From assembly GCA_038127535.1 (NCBI GenBank), contig JAYPHU010000005.1:62001-126000 (forward strand): DNA of 64,000 nt, given 5' to 3'. How positions within the stretch are numbered: position 1 is the stretch's first letter; every line of letters starts with the position of its first letter. The position numbers and the translations under genes were made by a program. This document shows positions 36,601-44,573 of this stretch, in pieces. The stretch is from JAYPHU01 sp038127535. GTDB lineage: Bacteria > Pseudomonadota > Alphaproteobacteria > Rhodospirillales > UBA2165. The notes under the pieces are model-generated. The model did not search any database and was not told the DNA's origin. It saw only the letters and a list, made by a program, of their open reading frames with translations.

Positions 36601-37064
36601 GCGGAGACCACTTCCCCGATCTTGCCTTGGCTGACCAGCGCCGTGGATCGCGCGCCGGATGCTTGGTCTGCAAACAGCAAATGCACATCACGGGCGCGCA
36701 CTTCCTTGGCGTTGACTTTATAGGTGGAGCCTTTCTCCCGCTCGATCTTGCGGCTGACTTCCAGGTCGTCGAAATCGTTGAACTGGGCGGGCGCCGTGCG
36801 GTCGGCATTGTCGAGCGCTAGAACCACCTCGGCGACGTTGCGGGACGGACGGTTGGCGGTGCCGGAGAAAATGACGTCGTCCATCTCGCCGCCGCGCATT
36901 TGCTTAGCCGACGTTTCGCCCATTACCCATTTGAGGGCTTCCACCAGATTGGATTTACCGCAGCCATTGGGGCCCACAACCCCGCTGACGCCAGGCTGGA
37001 TATCCAACTCAGTCGGATCGACGAACGACTTAAAACCGCTCAGTCTGAGCTTCGTAAACTGCAC
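33603..37064 (-). CDS. smc: Chromosome partition protein SMC
   Basis: 1153-aa condensin ATPase. Walker A GPNGCGKSN (31-39) lies at the N-terminus, followed by a long coiled coil, a hinge (about 510-650), the returning coil and a C-terminal head with LSGGEQALTALALLF and Walker B ICVLDEVDAPLDD. Length and order are standard. It folds and segregates the chromosome with ScpAB, not encoded here. The gene lies 67 bases downstream of the DsbA-like gene on the same strand. Confidence 0.96.
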   Translation of the reverse strand: MQFTKLRLSGFKSFVDPTELDIQPGVSGVVGPNGCGKSNLVEALKWVMGETSAKQMRGGEMDDVIFSGTANRPSRNVAEVVLALDNADRTAPAQFNDFDDLEVSRKIEREKGSTYKVNAKEVRARDVHLLFADQASGARSTALVSQGKIGEVVSAKPTDRRKLLEEAAGITGLHSRRHEAELRLRGAETNLERLDDVMVTLEAQMQSLRKQVRQATRYRNLNDHIRKAEATFFLIRWKAAAEELEAARQKLNESERVVGELTGAASSAAAERARIAETLPQLRNAEAEAAAGLQRLSLARENLEEEEGRLESAKQQAQEQLEQITRDIERETTLAADANAALTRLEGEKEEITGSGEDLETPLKEAGEKLESVRGEYQDAEAKSSAATESLANTEARRADLTRRCEELTARVRGLSEQQSALGEQITTLEANAEDIQAMREAESALSAAGETLEAARTEGEAAVQARIAAGKAQSEAQDAAQQASREATKLEAEESALAKLLENGDPDLWPPLVDALQVEVGYETALGTALGDDLSAATDEAAPVHWRSLPALGNQASLPLGATPLSNFVTGSPAIKRRLSQVGVVEDAETGWRLLPQLRQGQRLVTKDGAFWRWDGYTAASDSPGAQAVRLEQRNRLKEIRQALTGARRQANEAEAKARAAKEAVEEAGRQENRTRDAVRAAEAAHAAAQARHGDLRQKTAETDTKLSAQKENAVRIAKELEESKAALTTAQEEQAGLRNAEESRREAETLKAAAEEKRGHFIEAQSAYDILRNQAEARQRRLETISQELSSWTERKTGAAERGEQLQERKASLEEERERLNSQPDEIKTRRQELMDRVDGAEQKRKDAADSLAEQETKLAEADKISREAEAHLSSMREQRVRAESAVEQAKQGSEALTERMQDRLSCRPDALRELSGLPEDADLPELEAAEKRVERLLRERENMGPVNLRAEAESQELSEQIEALTTERDELLAAIDKLRRGINQINREGRQRLLDSFEQVDKHFQELFVRLFGGGRAHLTLTESDDPLEAGIEIMASPPGKRLQVLSLLSGGEQALTALALLFGVFLTNPAPICVLDEVDAPLDDANVDRFCTMVSEIAHSLSTRFVVITHHRMTMSRVDRLFGVTMGEQGVSQLVSVDLGQALELRDIA

Positions 37065-37131
37065 GGGCTTTCACGGCCCCCTACTTATTGTCACACCACA
37101 TCAGGCGGCACATTCGCACCGCCCGCTTATA

Positions 37132-37776
37132 TTATTTCTTCACCTTCGCCAGCGCCGCGTCCATCACCTCGCGGACTTGGGTATCCGACATTTCGGAGTT
37201 AATTTTATTGCCATTGAGGATCAGTGTCGGCGTGCCGCTGACTTGATGTTTGGCAATGCCTTCTTCCCGCGACGCCACGATCTTTTTCAGCAGGGTTTCG
37301 TTAGAGACGCAGGCGTTAAATGTCGCCGGGCTGATCTGAGCGAACCGGGCGAGATTGCCCAGCGCTTGGGTCTGATTGGCCGCTTTCAGCCAGTTAGATT
37401 GAGTCTTGAAGACGATTTCCACCACCCCGAAATAGCGCTCTTCCGGCACGCACCGGGCCATCATCATGGCGGCCAAATCCGTATTGTTCAGCGGAAAATC
37501 CCGGTAGATGAGTTTCAGTTTCCCGGTGTCGATATATTCCTTCTTGATGACCTGATACGGACCGTTATGGAAAGCGGCGCAGTGCGAGCAGGTCATGGAG
37601 GCGTATTCGATCAGGGTCAACGGCGCGTCCTTGTTGCCTAGGACACGCTCGGCCGTCATCACCGCTTCCGGCGGCAGGTTTTGCGCGCGCAAAGGCACGG
37701 CGGATAACGCGGTCACCGCAACAAATCCCAGGATCGCAGCGATTTTAACTAAATGTTCGGGCAAGAAAGCCTCCAT
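37132..37776 (-). CDS. DsbA-like thioredoxin-fold protein, secreted
   Basis: 214-aa periplasmic protein with an N-terminal membrane/signal segment (about 10-32, ending near LRAQ) and a thioredoxin domain with redox motif CSHC in YASMTCSHCAAFH. QVSGTPTLILNG carries the cis-Pro. This belongs to the DsbA/DsbG/ScsC-like thiol oxidoreductases common before smc in alphaproteobacteria. The frame extends upstream to 37839, but the ATG at 37776 puts the signal segment at the N-terminus. Confidence 0.85.
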   Translation of the reverse strand: MEAFLPEHLVKIAAILGFVAVTALSAVPLRAQNLPPEAVMTAERVLGNKDAPLTLIEYASMTCSHCAAFHNGPYQVIKKEYIDTGKLKLIYRDFPLNNTDLAAMMMARCVPEERYFGVVEIVFKTQSNWLKAANQTQALGNLARFAQISPATFNACVSNETLLKKIVASREEGIAKHQVSGTPTLILNGNKINSEMSDTQVREVMDAALAKVKK

Positions 37777-38050
37777 ACCACAACATGTTGACGAATATAA
37801 ATGCCTCCGCGCACGCCGACAAGCGTGGAAAAGAGGCATCCACGGCTAAAATTGGGGATAAGTATGCGAATTCCCAGCTCATAATTCCCAATGACAATCA
37901 GTTGAACCCACCCTCCGGATGGATCGTGGCGATTGTGAGGCTGAAATACGGGTGGCCGGGGCGAATCAGCCAGTAAAATGCACATGTTCCCGTGTCTGGT
38001 TTAGATCCGCCCAGCAGGCTATGCTTCGGCTAGTATTTCAGGAGGTCTCT
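37777..38050. other. Spacer before the LLM oxidoreductase gene
   Basis: These 274 bases separate the minus-strand DsbA-like gene from the plus-strand flavin-dependent oxidoreductase gene, so both promoters should lie here. A 63-codon open frame (37785-37976) shows no recognisable features. Scattered ATTGGG/CCCAAT inverse motifs are present but too short to name. A CAGGAGG ribosome-binding site sits at 38039-38045. Confidence 0.5.
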
Positions 38051-39109
38051 GTGCAATTTGGTATGCAGTTCTTTCCGGACACCCCGGAAAACCTTAAGTC
38101 GCCCACGGACTATTACGCCGATGCGATCCGGCTGATCTCGCTCTGTGACGAGTACGGCTATTCCCACGTTCGGACGGTGGAGCACTATTTCCACCACTGG
38201 GGCGGCAATAGCCCGAACCCAATCATTTTCCTGACCATGGCGTCCCAACACACCAAGACCGCGCGGATGGTGACCGGAGCGGTCCTGCCGGCATTTAATC
38301 ACCCGCTTAAACTGGCCTCCGATCTGGCGATGCTCGACGGCATCTGTGGGGGCCGGCTGGACATAGGTTTTGCCCGCGCCTTCCTGCCGCAGGAGTTCCG
38401 CCACTTCGACGTCGATATTGACGAGAGCGTGGAACGTTTCGAGGAGGGTATCGCCCAGGTGCAGAAGCTCATGGAAGAGGAGAACGTAAGTGCGGAGGGC
38501 AAGTTTCACAGTTTCTCCGGCGTGACCACCTATCCCCGGCCCACCCAGCGGCCGCGGCCGAATTTCTATGTCGCCGCCGTCGGCACGCCCGCTTCGTTCG
38601 AACGGGCCGGCAAAATGGGACACTGGATCATGGCCATTCCAGGCGTGGGCTCCGACCCGATCGCGCTGATGGACGGCTACCGCAATGCCTGGAAAGAGGC
38701 CGGCCACCCCGGCAAGCCCCGAATCATGATGGCAGTCTTTATGTATTGCCACGAAGACGGCGTGGAAGCGTTCCGCATCGCCAAGCCGCGGGTCGAGGGG
38801 CATTTCGGCGCCATCATCGACGCCATGTCCGAATACAAGGACGGCACACCGTCGGCCGCCTATCAGAATTATGACAAGCTACGCGACAAGATCGCTCAGC
38901 AGACACTGGAAGATCAGCTTGAAAGCCACGCCGCCTTTGTCGGCACCCCGGCGGAAATCATCGAACAATTGGAAGCTTTCAACGAGGCGGCGGGCGGGGT
39001 CGATGAATTGTCGCTGCAGGTCAATTTCGACAATATGGATGTGGAAACGGCGGAAGCCTCGGTCCGGCTGTTTGGGGAAAAGGTAATCCCGCACTTCAGC
39101 AAGGGTTGA
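38051..39109 (+). CDS. Luciferase-like (LLM class) flavin-dependent oxidoreductase
   Basis: 352-aa member of the bacterial-luciferase monooxygenase family, which uses reduced flavin and O2. Typical elements are the N-terminal FGMQFFPDTPENL strand, the SHVRTVEHYFHHWGG loop, VTGAVLPAFNHPLKLASDLAMLD, and GGRLDIGFARAF. Start choice: GTG at 38051, preceded by CAGGAGG at ideal spacing; the frame is open further upstream but without coding character. It is followed after 16 bases by a gentisate-dioxygenase-like bicupin, suggesting a small oxygenase operon. Substrate unknown. Confidence 0.86.
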   Translation: MQFGMQFFPDTPENLKSPTDYYADAIRLISLCDEYGYSHVRTVEHYFHHWGGNSPNPIIFLTMASQHTKTARMVTGAVLPAFNHPLKLASDLAMLDGICGGRLDIGFARAFLPQEFRHFDVDIDESVERFEEGIAQVQKLMEEENVSAEGKFHSFSGVTTYPRPTQRPRPNFYVAAVGTPASFERAGKMGHWIMAIPGVGSDPIALMDGYRNAWKEAGHPGKPRIMMAVFMYCHEDGVEAFRIAKPRVEGHFGAIIDAMSEYKDGTPSAAYQNYDKLRDKIAQQTLEDQLESHAAFVGTPAEIIEQLEAFNEAAGGVDELSLQVNFDNMDVETAEASVRLFGEKVIPHFSKG

Positions 39110-39125
39110 GCCTAAGGAGACAACG

Positions 39126-40157
39126 ATGGCAGACGCAGCAGCAGCCAAAAGCCCGGAAAAGAAGGCCTACTTGGAAGAGATCGCCGGGCATGACCTGGCG
39201 CCCTTGTGGGAGATTTACGAGACCCTGGTGATGGACGAGCCCAACCGGGCCGAGCCACCGATGATCTGGCGCTGGTCGGAGATGGTCGCGCTGGTCGAGA
39301 AATCCGCCGAACTGGTGCAGGGCAAGGAAGCGGACCATCGGGTCTTGATCATGAAGAACCCGAGTCTGGCGCCCCGCATGGCGACGACGACCAATATCCT
39401 GGCCGCCTATCAGTGTGTGATGCCGGGCGAGAAAACCTCGCCTCACCGTCATACGCCGGCGGCCACCCGGGTGATCCTGGAAGGGGCCGGCGGCGGCACG
39501 TTCGTGGATGGCAAGCGCTGCGATATGTTCGACGGCGATCTGATCATCACGCCCAACTGGACCTGGCATAATCACGATAATGACAGCGGCAAGCGGGCGG
39601 TCTGGCTGGATATCCTGGACATCCCCCTGGTCAGCGGCTTCGATGCGGTGTTCGGCGATATGGGACCGGTCGATGCCTTCCCGGAAAACATCTCCACCCT
39701 GCCGGACGAGCTGTTTGGTTCCGGCGGCATCCTGCCTCAGGTGGAGGCCGGCGAGGTGCGCCACTCCCCCCGGCTGCGCTATGCCTGGGACGATGTGGTT
39801 GCCGCCGTGGAGGCGACGCCGGAAGCCGATGACGGCACCAAAACCCGCAACTACCTCAACCCGGTTGACGGCGGGCCCATGCTGCCGACGCTTGATTCTC
39901 GCGCGCTCAGTTTAAGCGGCGGGGTGGCCTCCCGGCGGACCAGAGAGATGGCCAACATGGTATGTATCGTCTTGGAAGGGGAGGGGACCAGCCGCATCGG
40001 CGAGGAAGAGATTTCCTGGTCCGCCAAGGATGTATTCACCGTGCCTCACTGGACGTGGTTTTCCCACACCGCCGCGTCCAACCGGGCGCTGATGATCCAA
40101 ATCTCCGATCGGGAGATCATGCGAAAGCTTAACCTCTATCGGGTGGAGGCGGCCTAG
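39126..40157 (+). CDS. Bicupin dioxygenase, gentisate 1,2-dioxygenase-like
   Basis: 343-aa protein with two cupin domains. The first carries a metal-site pattern PHRHTPAATR (His107, His109) and TWHNHDND (His148), as in Fe(II) gentisate and related ring-cleaving dioxygenases; the second (about 260-340) has HWTWFSHTAAS. PNWTWHNHDN is close to gentisate dioxygenases. A clear AAGGAG precedes the ATG. It likely opens an aromatic ring hydroxylated by the preceding flavin enzyme (inference). Salicylate or 1-hydroxy-2-naphthoate dioxygenases are alternatives. The last four bases overlap the convergent DciA-like gene. Confidence 0.78.
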   Translation: MADAAAAKSPEKKAYLEEIAGHDLAPLWEIYETLVMDEPNRAEPPMIWRWSEMVALVEKSAELVQGKEADHRVLIMKNPSLAPRMATTTNILAAYQCVMPGEKTSPHRHTPAATRVILEGAGGGTFVDGKRCDMFDGDLIITPNWTWHNHDNDSGKRAVWLDILDIPLVSGFDAVFGDMGPVDAFPENISTLPDELFGSGGILPQVEAGEVRHSPRLRYAWDDVVAAVEATPEADDGTKTRNYLNPVDGGPMLPTLDSRALSLSGGVASRRTREMANMVCIVLEGEGTSRIGEEEISWSAKDVFTVPHWTWFSHTAASNRALMIQISDREIMRKLNLYRVEAA

Positions 40158-40627
40158 CGGTCGCGGATCACCTCGGTCCCCAAAGACTCCAGCGCGGCCT
40201 TTAAATCAGGGTCGGTGACCAGGGTCAGCTTTTTATTCAATTCCTGCCTTTTGGCCTCGTCCAACGGCGCGGGCGGCGGTTTCTTTTCCGGTTTTTCAGG
40301 CAGTGGGCCCTGCAGGATGCGGATGTCCGCCACTGCCTTAAAGCCGAAATAGGTGTTCACCCGCTCCATGATTTGCGGGGCCAGGTGCTGCAGCTCCAAC
40401 GCCAGCGCGGCGCTGTCGATCTTCAGATGCAGGGTGCCTTCGGATCGCTTGCCGGTTGGATAGGCGATGCGTTCCGGAAACGTGTGCTCGGCAAGGATAC
40501 CGCCGATGATCTCCGGCCAGTCATTGACGATAGCTGGCGAGCCGAAGCCCCGGCGGCCGAACACCGGCTTGGTTAGCTTCTCCACGGTGGCGCCGATGGC
40601 GCGGAACTGGCGGCGTCTGATGGTCAT
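40154..40627 (-). CDS. DciA-like (DUF721) protein
   Basis: 157-aa protein with the DUF721 pattern: an N-terminal basic helix (MTIRRRQFRAIG), VNDWPEIIGGILAEHTFPERI, GTLHLKIDSAALALELQHLAPQIMERVNTYFG, then a Pro/Lys-rich tail. DciA proteins of this family load replicative helicase in bacteria lacking DnaC. Neighbour genes mutY and the DsbA-like gene with smc form a common alphaproteobacterial context, here interrupted by the LLM/bicupin pair and BolA. Confidence 0.8.
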   Translation of the reverse strand: MTIRRRQFRAIGATVEKLTKPVFGRRGFGSPAIVNDWPEIIGGILAEHTFPERIAYPTGKRSEGTLHLKIDSAALALELQHLAPQIMERVNTYFGFKAVADIRILQGPLPEKPEKKPPPAPLDEAKRQELNKKLTLVTDPDLKAALESLGTEVIRDR

Positions 40628-40695
40628 ACGCGATGCTACGGTAGGCGTGCTGCTTTGTCACCGGCGTTAGCCGGGATACGGTCCTCGGCTAGAGC

Positions 40696-41016
40696 CTAGC
40701 GGTCCGCCTTCGAGCCGCCGTGGCAGTTGGGGGAGTCCGGCACATAGCCGTTTTTCTTCACCCACTCCGCCTCTGTCAGGGTCTGCATGGTGAGCGCGTG
40801 TACGCCGCCCGCCAGCTCGTCGGCCAACAGCGCGTTGATCTGCTGATGGCGCTGGACCAGCCGCTGGCCGTCGAAAGCTTCTGACACCACCACCACCTTG
40901 AAATGGGACTCGGAGCCCGGCGGCACATTGTGCATATGGCTCTCGTTGATCACGTCCAGATAGCTCGGCGTGAGCGCGTCCAAAATTTTCTGTTCGATGA
41001 TATTTTGCGTGGTCAT
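40696..41016 (-). CDS. BolA family protein
   Basis: 106-aa protein with the BolA fold: IEQKILDALTPSYLDVINESH, a HFKVVVVSEAFDGQRLVQRHQQI helix-strand-helix region and the conserved ALTMQTLTEAEW end. BolA proteins pair with monothiol glutaredoxins in iron-sulfur and stress functions. A Cys/His pair in the tail (PNCHGG) may contact a cluster (inference). The gene is divergent from mutY; 62 bases between them must hold both promoters. Confidence 0.9.
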   Translation of the reverse strand: MTTQNIIEQKILDALTPSYLDVINESHMHNVPPGSESHFKVVVVSEAFDGQRLVQRHQQINALLADELAGGVHALTMQTLTEAEWVKKNGYVPDSPNCHGGSKADR

Positions 41017-41078
41017 AGTCTCAATCCTCTGTTGAAAGGCAATTTAGCATGCCCCGCCGTCCGTGCTAGTCTTTTCCC

Positions 41079-42134
41079 ATGGCTAAAATGTCAGACCATC
41101 CGGCGGCGCGCCTTCTTGACTGGTATGACCGTCATGCCCGGCATCTGCCGTGGCGGGCGCGGGACGGCGTGGTCCCCGACCCGTATTATGTCTGGCTGTC
41201 GGAGATCATGCTGCAGCAGACCACGGTGGCCACGGTCAAAGGCTATTTCGAGGATTTCCTGGCCCGCTGGCCAACGGTGATGGACCTGGCGCGCGTGGAA
41301 CTGGACGAGGTACTGCATGCTTGGCAGGGGTTGGGGTATTACGCCCGCGCCCGCAATCTGCACAAATGCGCCCGGATGGTGGCGAACGATCTGGGCGGCG
41401 AGTTTCCCAACACGGAGGAGGGATTGCTGGCGCTGCCGGGGATCGGTCCCTACACGGCGGCGGCGATTGCGGCCATCGCCTTCAATCGGGCGGCCATGCC
41501 GGTGGACGGCAATATCGAACGGGTGATGGCCCGGCTGCACCGGGTAAAAACCCCGATGCCGAAGGCCAAGCCGGAGCTGACGGAGTTGGCCCAAGGCATG
41601 CTGCCGCCCGCGAGATATGGCGACTTCGCCCAGGCCCTGATGGATCTGGGGGCAACCATTTGCACGCCGCGCAATCCCATGTGTGCGCTGTGTCCCTGGC
41701 GGGAGATTTGCAAAGGCGCGGCCCGAGGAGACGCCGCCGATTATCCCATCCGGGAGAAAAAGGCCGAACGGCCAACCCGGTCCGGGATTATCTTTTGGCT
41801 GCTAGACCGGCAGGGCCGAGTTCTGCTGCGCCGCCGTCCCGAGCGAGGATTGCTGGGGGGCATGATGGAGTTCCCGACGGGCGACTGGCGGGAAGGGGCC
41901 TGGACCTCGGACGATATCGAGACCGCCGCGCCGGTCCGGGCCGACTGGAAATTATTGGAGGGCCGGGTACGCCACACGTTCACGCATTTTCATTTGGAGC
42001 TGACGGTATTGGCTGGGGAGGCGGGCGACGACATGGCCCCAGAAGGCGTGTGGTCCCCCATCGACCAGCTCGGCGATCATGCCCTGCCGACGGTCATGAA
42101 GAAGGTCGTCAAGCATGCCCTAGCGCACTTATAG
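41079..42134 (+). CDS. mutY: A/G-specific adenine glycosylase MutY
   Basis: 351-aa base-excision repair enzyme that removes A opposite 8-oxoG. The catalytic Glu42 is in SEIMLQQTTV, the HhH motif is LPGIGPYTAAAIAAIAF (119-135), and Asp143 is in PVDGNIERV. Four cysteines (195, 202, 205, 211) in the C-x6-C-x2-C-x5-C pattern bind a 4Fe-4S cluster. The C-terminal MutT-like domain contains LLRRRPERGLLGGMMEFP. Confidence 0.96.
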   Translation: MAKMSDHPAARLLDWYDRHARHLPWRARDGVVPDPYYVWLSEIMLQQTTVATVKGYFEDFLARWPTVMDLARVELDEVLHAWQGLGYYARARNLHKCARMVANDLGGEFPNTEEGLLALPGIGPYTAAAIAAIAFNRAAMPVDGNIERVMARLHRVKTPMPKAKPELTELAQGMLPPARYGDFAQALMDLGATICTPRNPMCALCPWREICKGAARGDAADYPIREKKAERPTRSGIIFWLLDRQGRVLLRRRPERGLLGGMMEFPTGDWREGAWTSDDIETAAPVRADWKLLEGRVRHTFTHFHLELTVLAGEAGDDMAPEGVWSPIDQLGDHALPTVMKKVVKHALAHL

Positions 42135-42158
42135 AGAGAGCCGCATCTTTAAGGAAAT

Positions 42159-43406
42159 CTACGCCCTGACGTTGAGGGTTGCGCCCAGCACGGCCTCGCC
42201 CGATTGTTTGGTGCTGGCCTGCACGTCGCCGGTGCCCGCATCCTGGGCGATGATCAAGCTGAAGACCAGCGTGCTGCCCCGGGCGGCCAGCAGCGACAGC
42301 CCGAACTTGGCGACTTCGAATTCAAGCTGCAGGGCCAGCAGGTCAGCCTCCTGATCGTCTCGGACGTCCCGGATGTTCGCCTGGATTTCCTTTTCGATCC
42401 CGTCAATCAGACTGTCGAATATACTGGAGCGGGACTGCAACGCCTGTAGGTCAGCGCGAAACTCGGCCTCGGCTGTCAGGATTTTACCCTCCGCCGCGTT
42501 TAGGTCCGCCTTGGCGCGCTCGATGGCGTTGGCGTCCACGGCTGTAGAAAAATCGTCATAAAGCCACGCATCCAGAATACCGAGGCCACCCCGGTTGACC
42601 GTGGCGGTGACCGGGGTGGCGTCCGTCATGGTGAAGGTTACCACGTCGTCGCTGCCCGCATTGTCGGTAAAGCCGGTAAGGTTGATAGTGGTGAGGTCTT
42701 CCGTGTTCCCGGTCGGCGTGTTCGGGAAGCTGGTGTATTCTGTGAGCGTGCCGGTCGCCGCTTCCGAGCCCAAAAATCCTACATCCGAATACCAGAACTC
42801 GGAGCCGGGGCTGGTTTCGGTCAGGTGATAGTCGGTGCCGAGATACACGCCGGCGATCTGATAAAGATCGCCCTCCGAATTGAACGGCGCATAAAGATTC
42901 TGAGTGAGGAAGGTCTCTCTGGAAAGGGAGCCGATTAGGTTCTTTTTATAATAGAGCCCGCCGTCGAAATACTGTTCGTCGCCGGCATCCGACAATTGAT
43001 TGATTTTGCGGAGCTTGTTGTCCCAGTCGGTGGCCAGGGATGCGGCCGTAATATCGCCGTTTTCCAGGCTGGTGATCTGCTCTTCCAGATAGGTGATGTG
43101 GTTTTTCAGGAATGTAAATTGGCTGAGCGCTTGGCTGACCACTTCGACCGCTTCGGTGATGCGGGATTTGCGGCCGATCAACACGGCCTGCTCACGGGCC
43201 AGGGCTTCGGTCTTGGCGTTCGAGACGCCGGCGTTGAGCTTTGCCAACGCGGCATCGATGCGGGAGCCGAACTGCTCCTGCAGGCTATTGGCCAAACGGG
43301 TCTGGGCCGTGCCGCGACTCTGCAATAGGGCTCGATCAACGGCCTGTACGCCGCCTGTGATGGCGCCCACAATTGTTGCTGTCGAACTGAACGCTTCGAC
43401 GGTCAT
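42159..43406 (-). CDS. Flagellin-like helical protein of unknown function
   Basis: 415 aa, no signal peptide. Two long helical regions (about 15-135 and 290-395) flank a central, Thr/Gly/Asp-rich, beta-type insert (about 150-285). The C-terminal helix LQSRSSIFDSLIDGIEKEIQ followed by ANIRDVRDDQEADLLAL resembles the flagellin D1/D0 end, where a SRIRDxD-type motif occurs in the same place. The N-terminal part (LANSLQEQFGSRIDAALAKL) fits the other arm. No flagellar genes are nearby, and the sequence is far from canonical flagellin. A good AGGAGGT lies upstream. Could be a flagellin-related surface filament protein or simply a coiled-coil protein. Confidence 0.45.
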   Translation of the reverse strand: MTVEAFSSTATIVGAITGGVQAVDRALLQSRGTAQTRLANSLQEQFGSRIDAALAKLNAGVSNAKTEALAREQAVLIGRKSRITEAVEVVSQALSQFTFLKNHITYLEEQITSLENGDITAASLATDWDNKLRKINQLSDAGDEQYFDGGLYYKKNLIGSLSRETFLTQNLYAPFNSEGDLYQIAGVYLGTDYHLTETSPGSEFWYSDVGFLGSEAATGTLTEYTSFPNTPTGNTEDLTTINLTGFTDNAGSDDVVTFTMTDATPVTATVNRGGLGILDAWLYDDFSTAVDANAIERAKADLNAAEGKILTAEAEFRADLQALQSRSSIFDSLIDGIEKEIQANIRDVRDDQEADLLALQLEFEVAKFGLSLLAARGSTLVFSLIIAQDAGTGDVQASTKQSGEAVLGATLNVRA

Positions 43407-43644
43407 TGGATCGCGACCTCCTGTCGCATCTCAATCTGTCTTTCTCCGGGAGCTCCGGCTTAGGGACGTTCTATCCCGATCCAGCCTGACTCTCCCCATT
43501 TTAGCAGATAAATTCAAGAAAAGCGACTCTCAGCTTGGGATTCCGGGTTTCTGGGCGATCCTGGGCCTCATTGCCCGCATGGGTTTATTCCCATCTGTGA
43601 TCTATATCATAGCTTGAAGTTAGGTTGGTTGTGGCATCATACTA

Positions 43645-43971
43645 ATGAAAATCCATCGCATTTTCCGACGGACCAATTCTGAAATCGACGATAACGAAAT
43701 TCATGACCGGCGCGAGGGAAACGCCGAGGCGGATGCCGAATACGGCAGAAAGTCCGTTGAACGGCGGGGTGGGAAGTTCGGGCTGATTTTCAGGACCAAC
43801 GAATCCTTCCTGTTGATTGAAAGTTGGTTGTAGGACAATTGCCGCTATCAATGGGGCCTGACCCTGGAAGATATGGACGATAACGTGAGCGCGCGTAGCT
43901 ATAAGGTCATGTTTGACGACGAGGAAGATAAACAGGCGTTTATGAAGGAATTTACCGGGCGCCGGCGCTGA
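43645..43971 (+). pseudogene. Small ORF split by one in-frame TAG
   Basis: The frame from ATG 43645 encodes 62 codons, meets TAG at 43831-43833, and then continues in the same frame for another 45 codons to a TGA at 43969. The downstream part (LTLEDMDDNVSARSYKVMF, then DDEEDKQAFMKEF) has clear coding character and matches the acidic style of the first half. Changing TAG to a tryptophan codon would give one protein of about 108 aa. No family is recognised. A nonsense mutation or a sequencing error is the likely cause. The overlapping opposite-strand ORF is less convincing. The rest of 43407-43644 shows no gene. Confidence 0.45.
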
Positions 43972-43977
43972 TCCTCC

Positions 43978-44472
43978 TCAAGCCGGCGTTTTGCCCTCCA
44001 ACGGGTTTCCTTTTTTATCATAGTACTGCCGTTTGCCGGGCCGCTTCTCCAGGCGCAAATCTACATCCGGGTAGTGAACATCCTCGTCGTCGAACCGGTT
44101 GCCGACCTCCAGATACATCACGTCCCGATCCGTATCATTCTTGAGCACATGACCGTCGGCTTTGCCGCCGGGGAATCCCGCCGCCATGCCGGGACCCAAA
44201 ATTTGCTCTCCTGCCTCGGTCACCAGGGTGGCTTCGCCTTCCAGGATGTAGACAAACTCGTCCTCTTGCTCGTGCCAATGCCGAAAGGCGGACCAGGCGC
44301 CGGGCGGCAGGATACTGAGATTTACCCCAAATTTCGTCAGACCCAGGACGTCGCCGACACGGCGCTTGATCCGTGCCTCCGCGGGGCAGTCCAGGTGGGC
44401 CGGATAAATCGTGCCTGTGCCGGTTTCGACAGACATGGGATCGATGGCGGGAGATTTAAGCGGATCGGCCAT
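43978..44472 (-). CDS. Single-domain cupin protein
   Basis: 164 aa with one cupin barrel. The first motif is in FRHWHEQEDEFVYILEGEATL and the second near PGGKADGHVLKN (His in the second motif). The tail KRPGKRQYYDKKGNP is conserved in small alphaproteobacterial cupins. Likely binds a metal; no reaction can be assigned. Divergent from the methyltransferase gene, 101 bases away. Confidence 0.75.
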   Translation of the reverse strand: MADPLKSPAIDPMSVETGTGTIYPAHLDCPAEARIKRRVGDVLGLTKFGVNLSILPPGAWSAFRHWHEQEDEFVYILEGEATLVTEAGEQILGPGMAAGFPGGKADGHVLKNDTDRDVMYLEVGNRFDDEDVHYPDVDLRLEKRPGKRQYYDKKGNPLEGKTPA

Positions 44473-44573
44473 AACGGTATTCCTGTTTACATGGAAAGGT
44501 CAGTTGAAAATCCTAGGCCGCCGCCGGCCCGCTGTCAGCTTTTTGTTTATCAGTTCCGGCGTATAGTGGGCCT

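Noticed and set aside
37785..37976. 63-codon ORF in the spacer before the LLM oxidoreductase gene
   Set aside because: No ribosome-binding site or family features; lies where two divergent promoters are expected.
43642..43851. 69-codon minus-strand ORF over the split small gene
   Set aside because: The plus-strand frame continues past its stop with coding character, which explains the region better.
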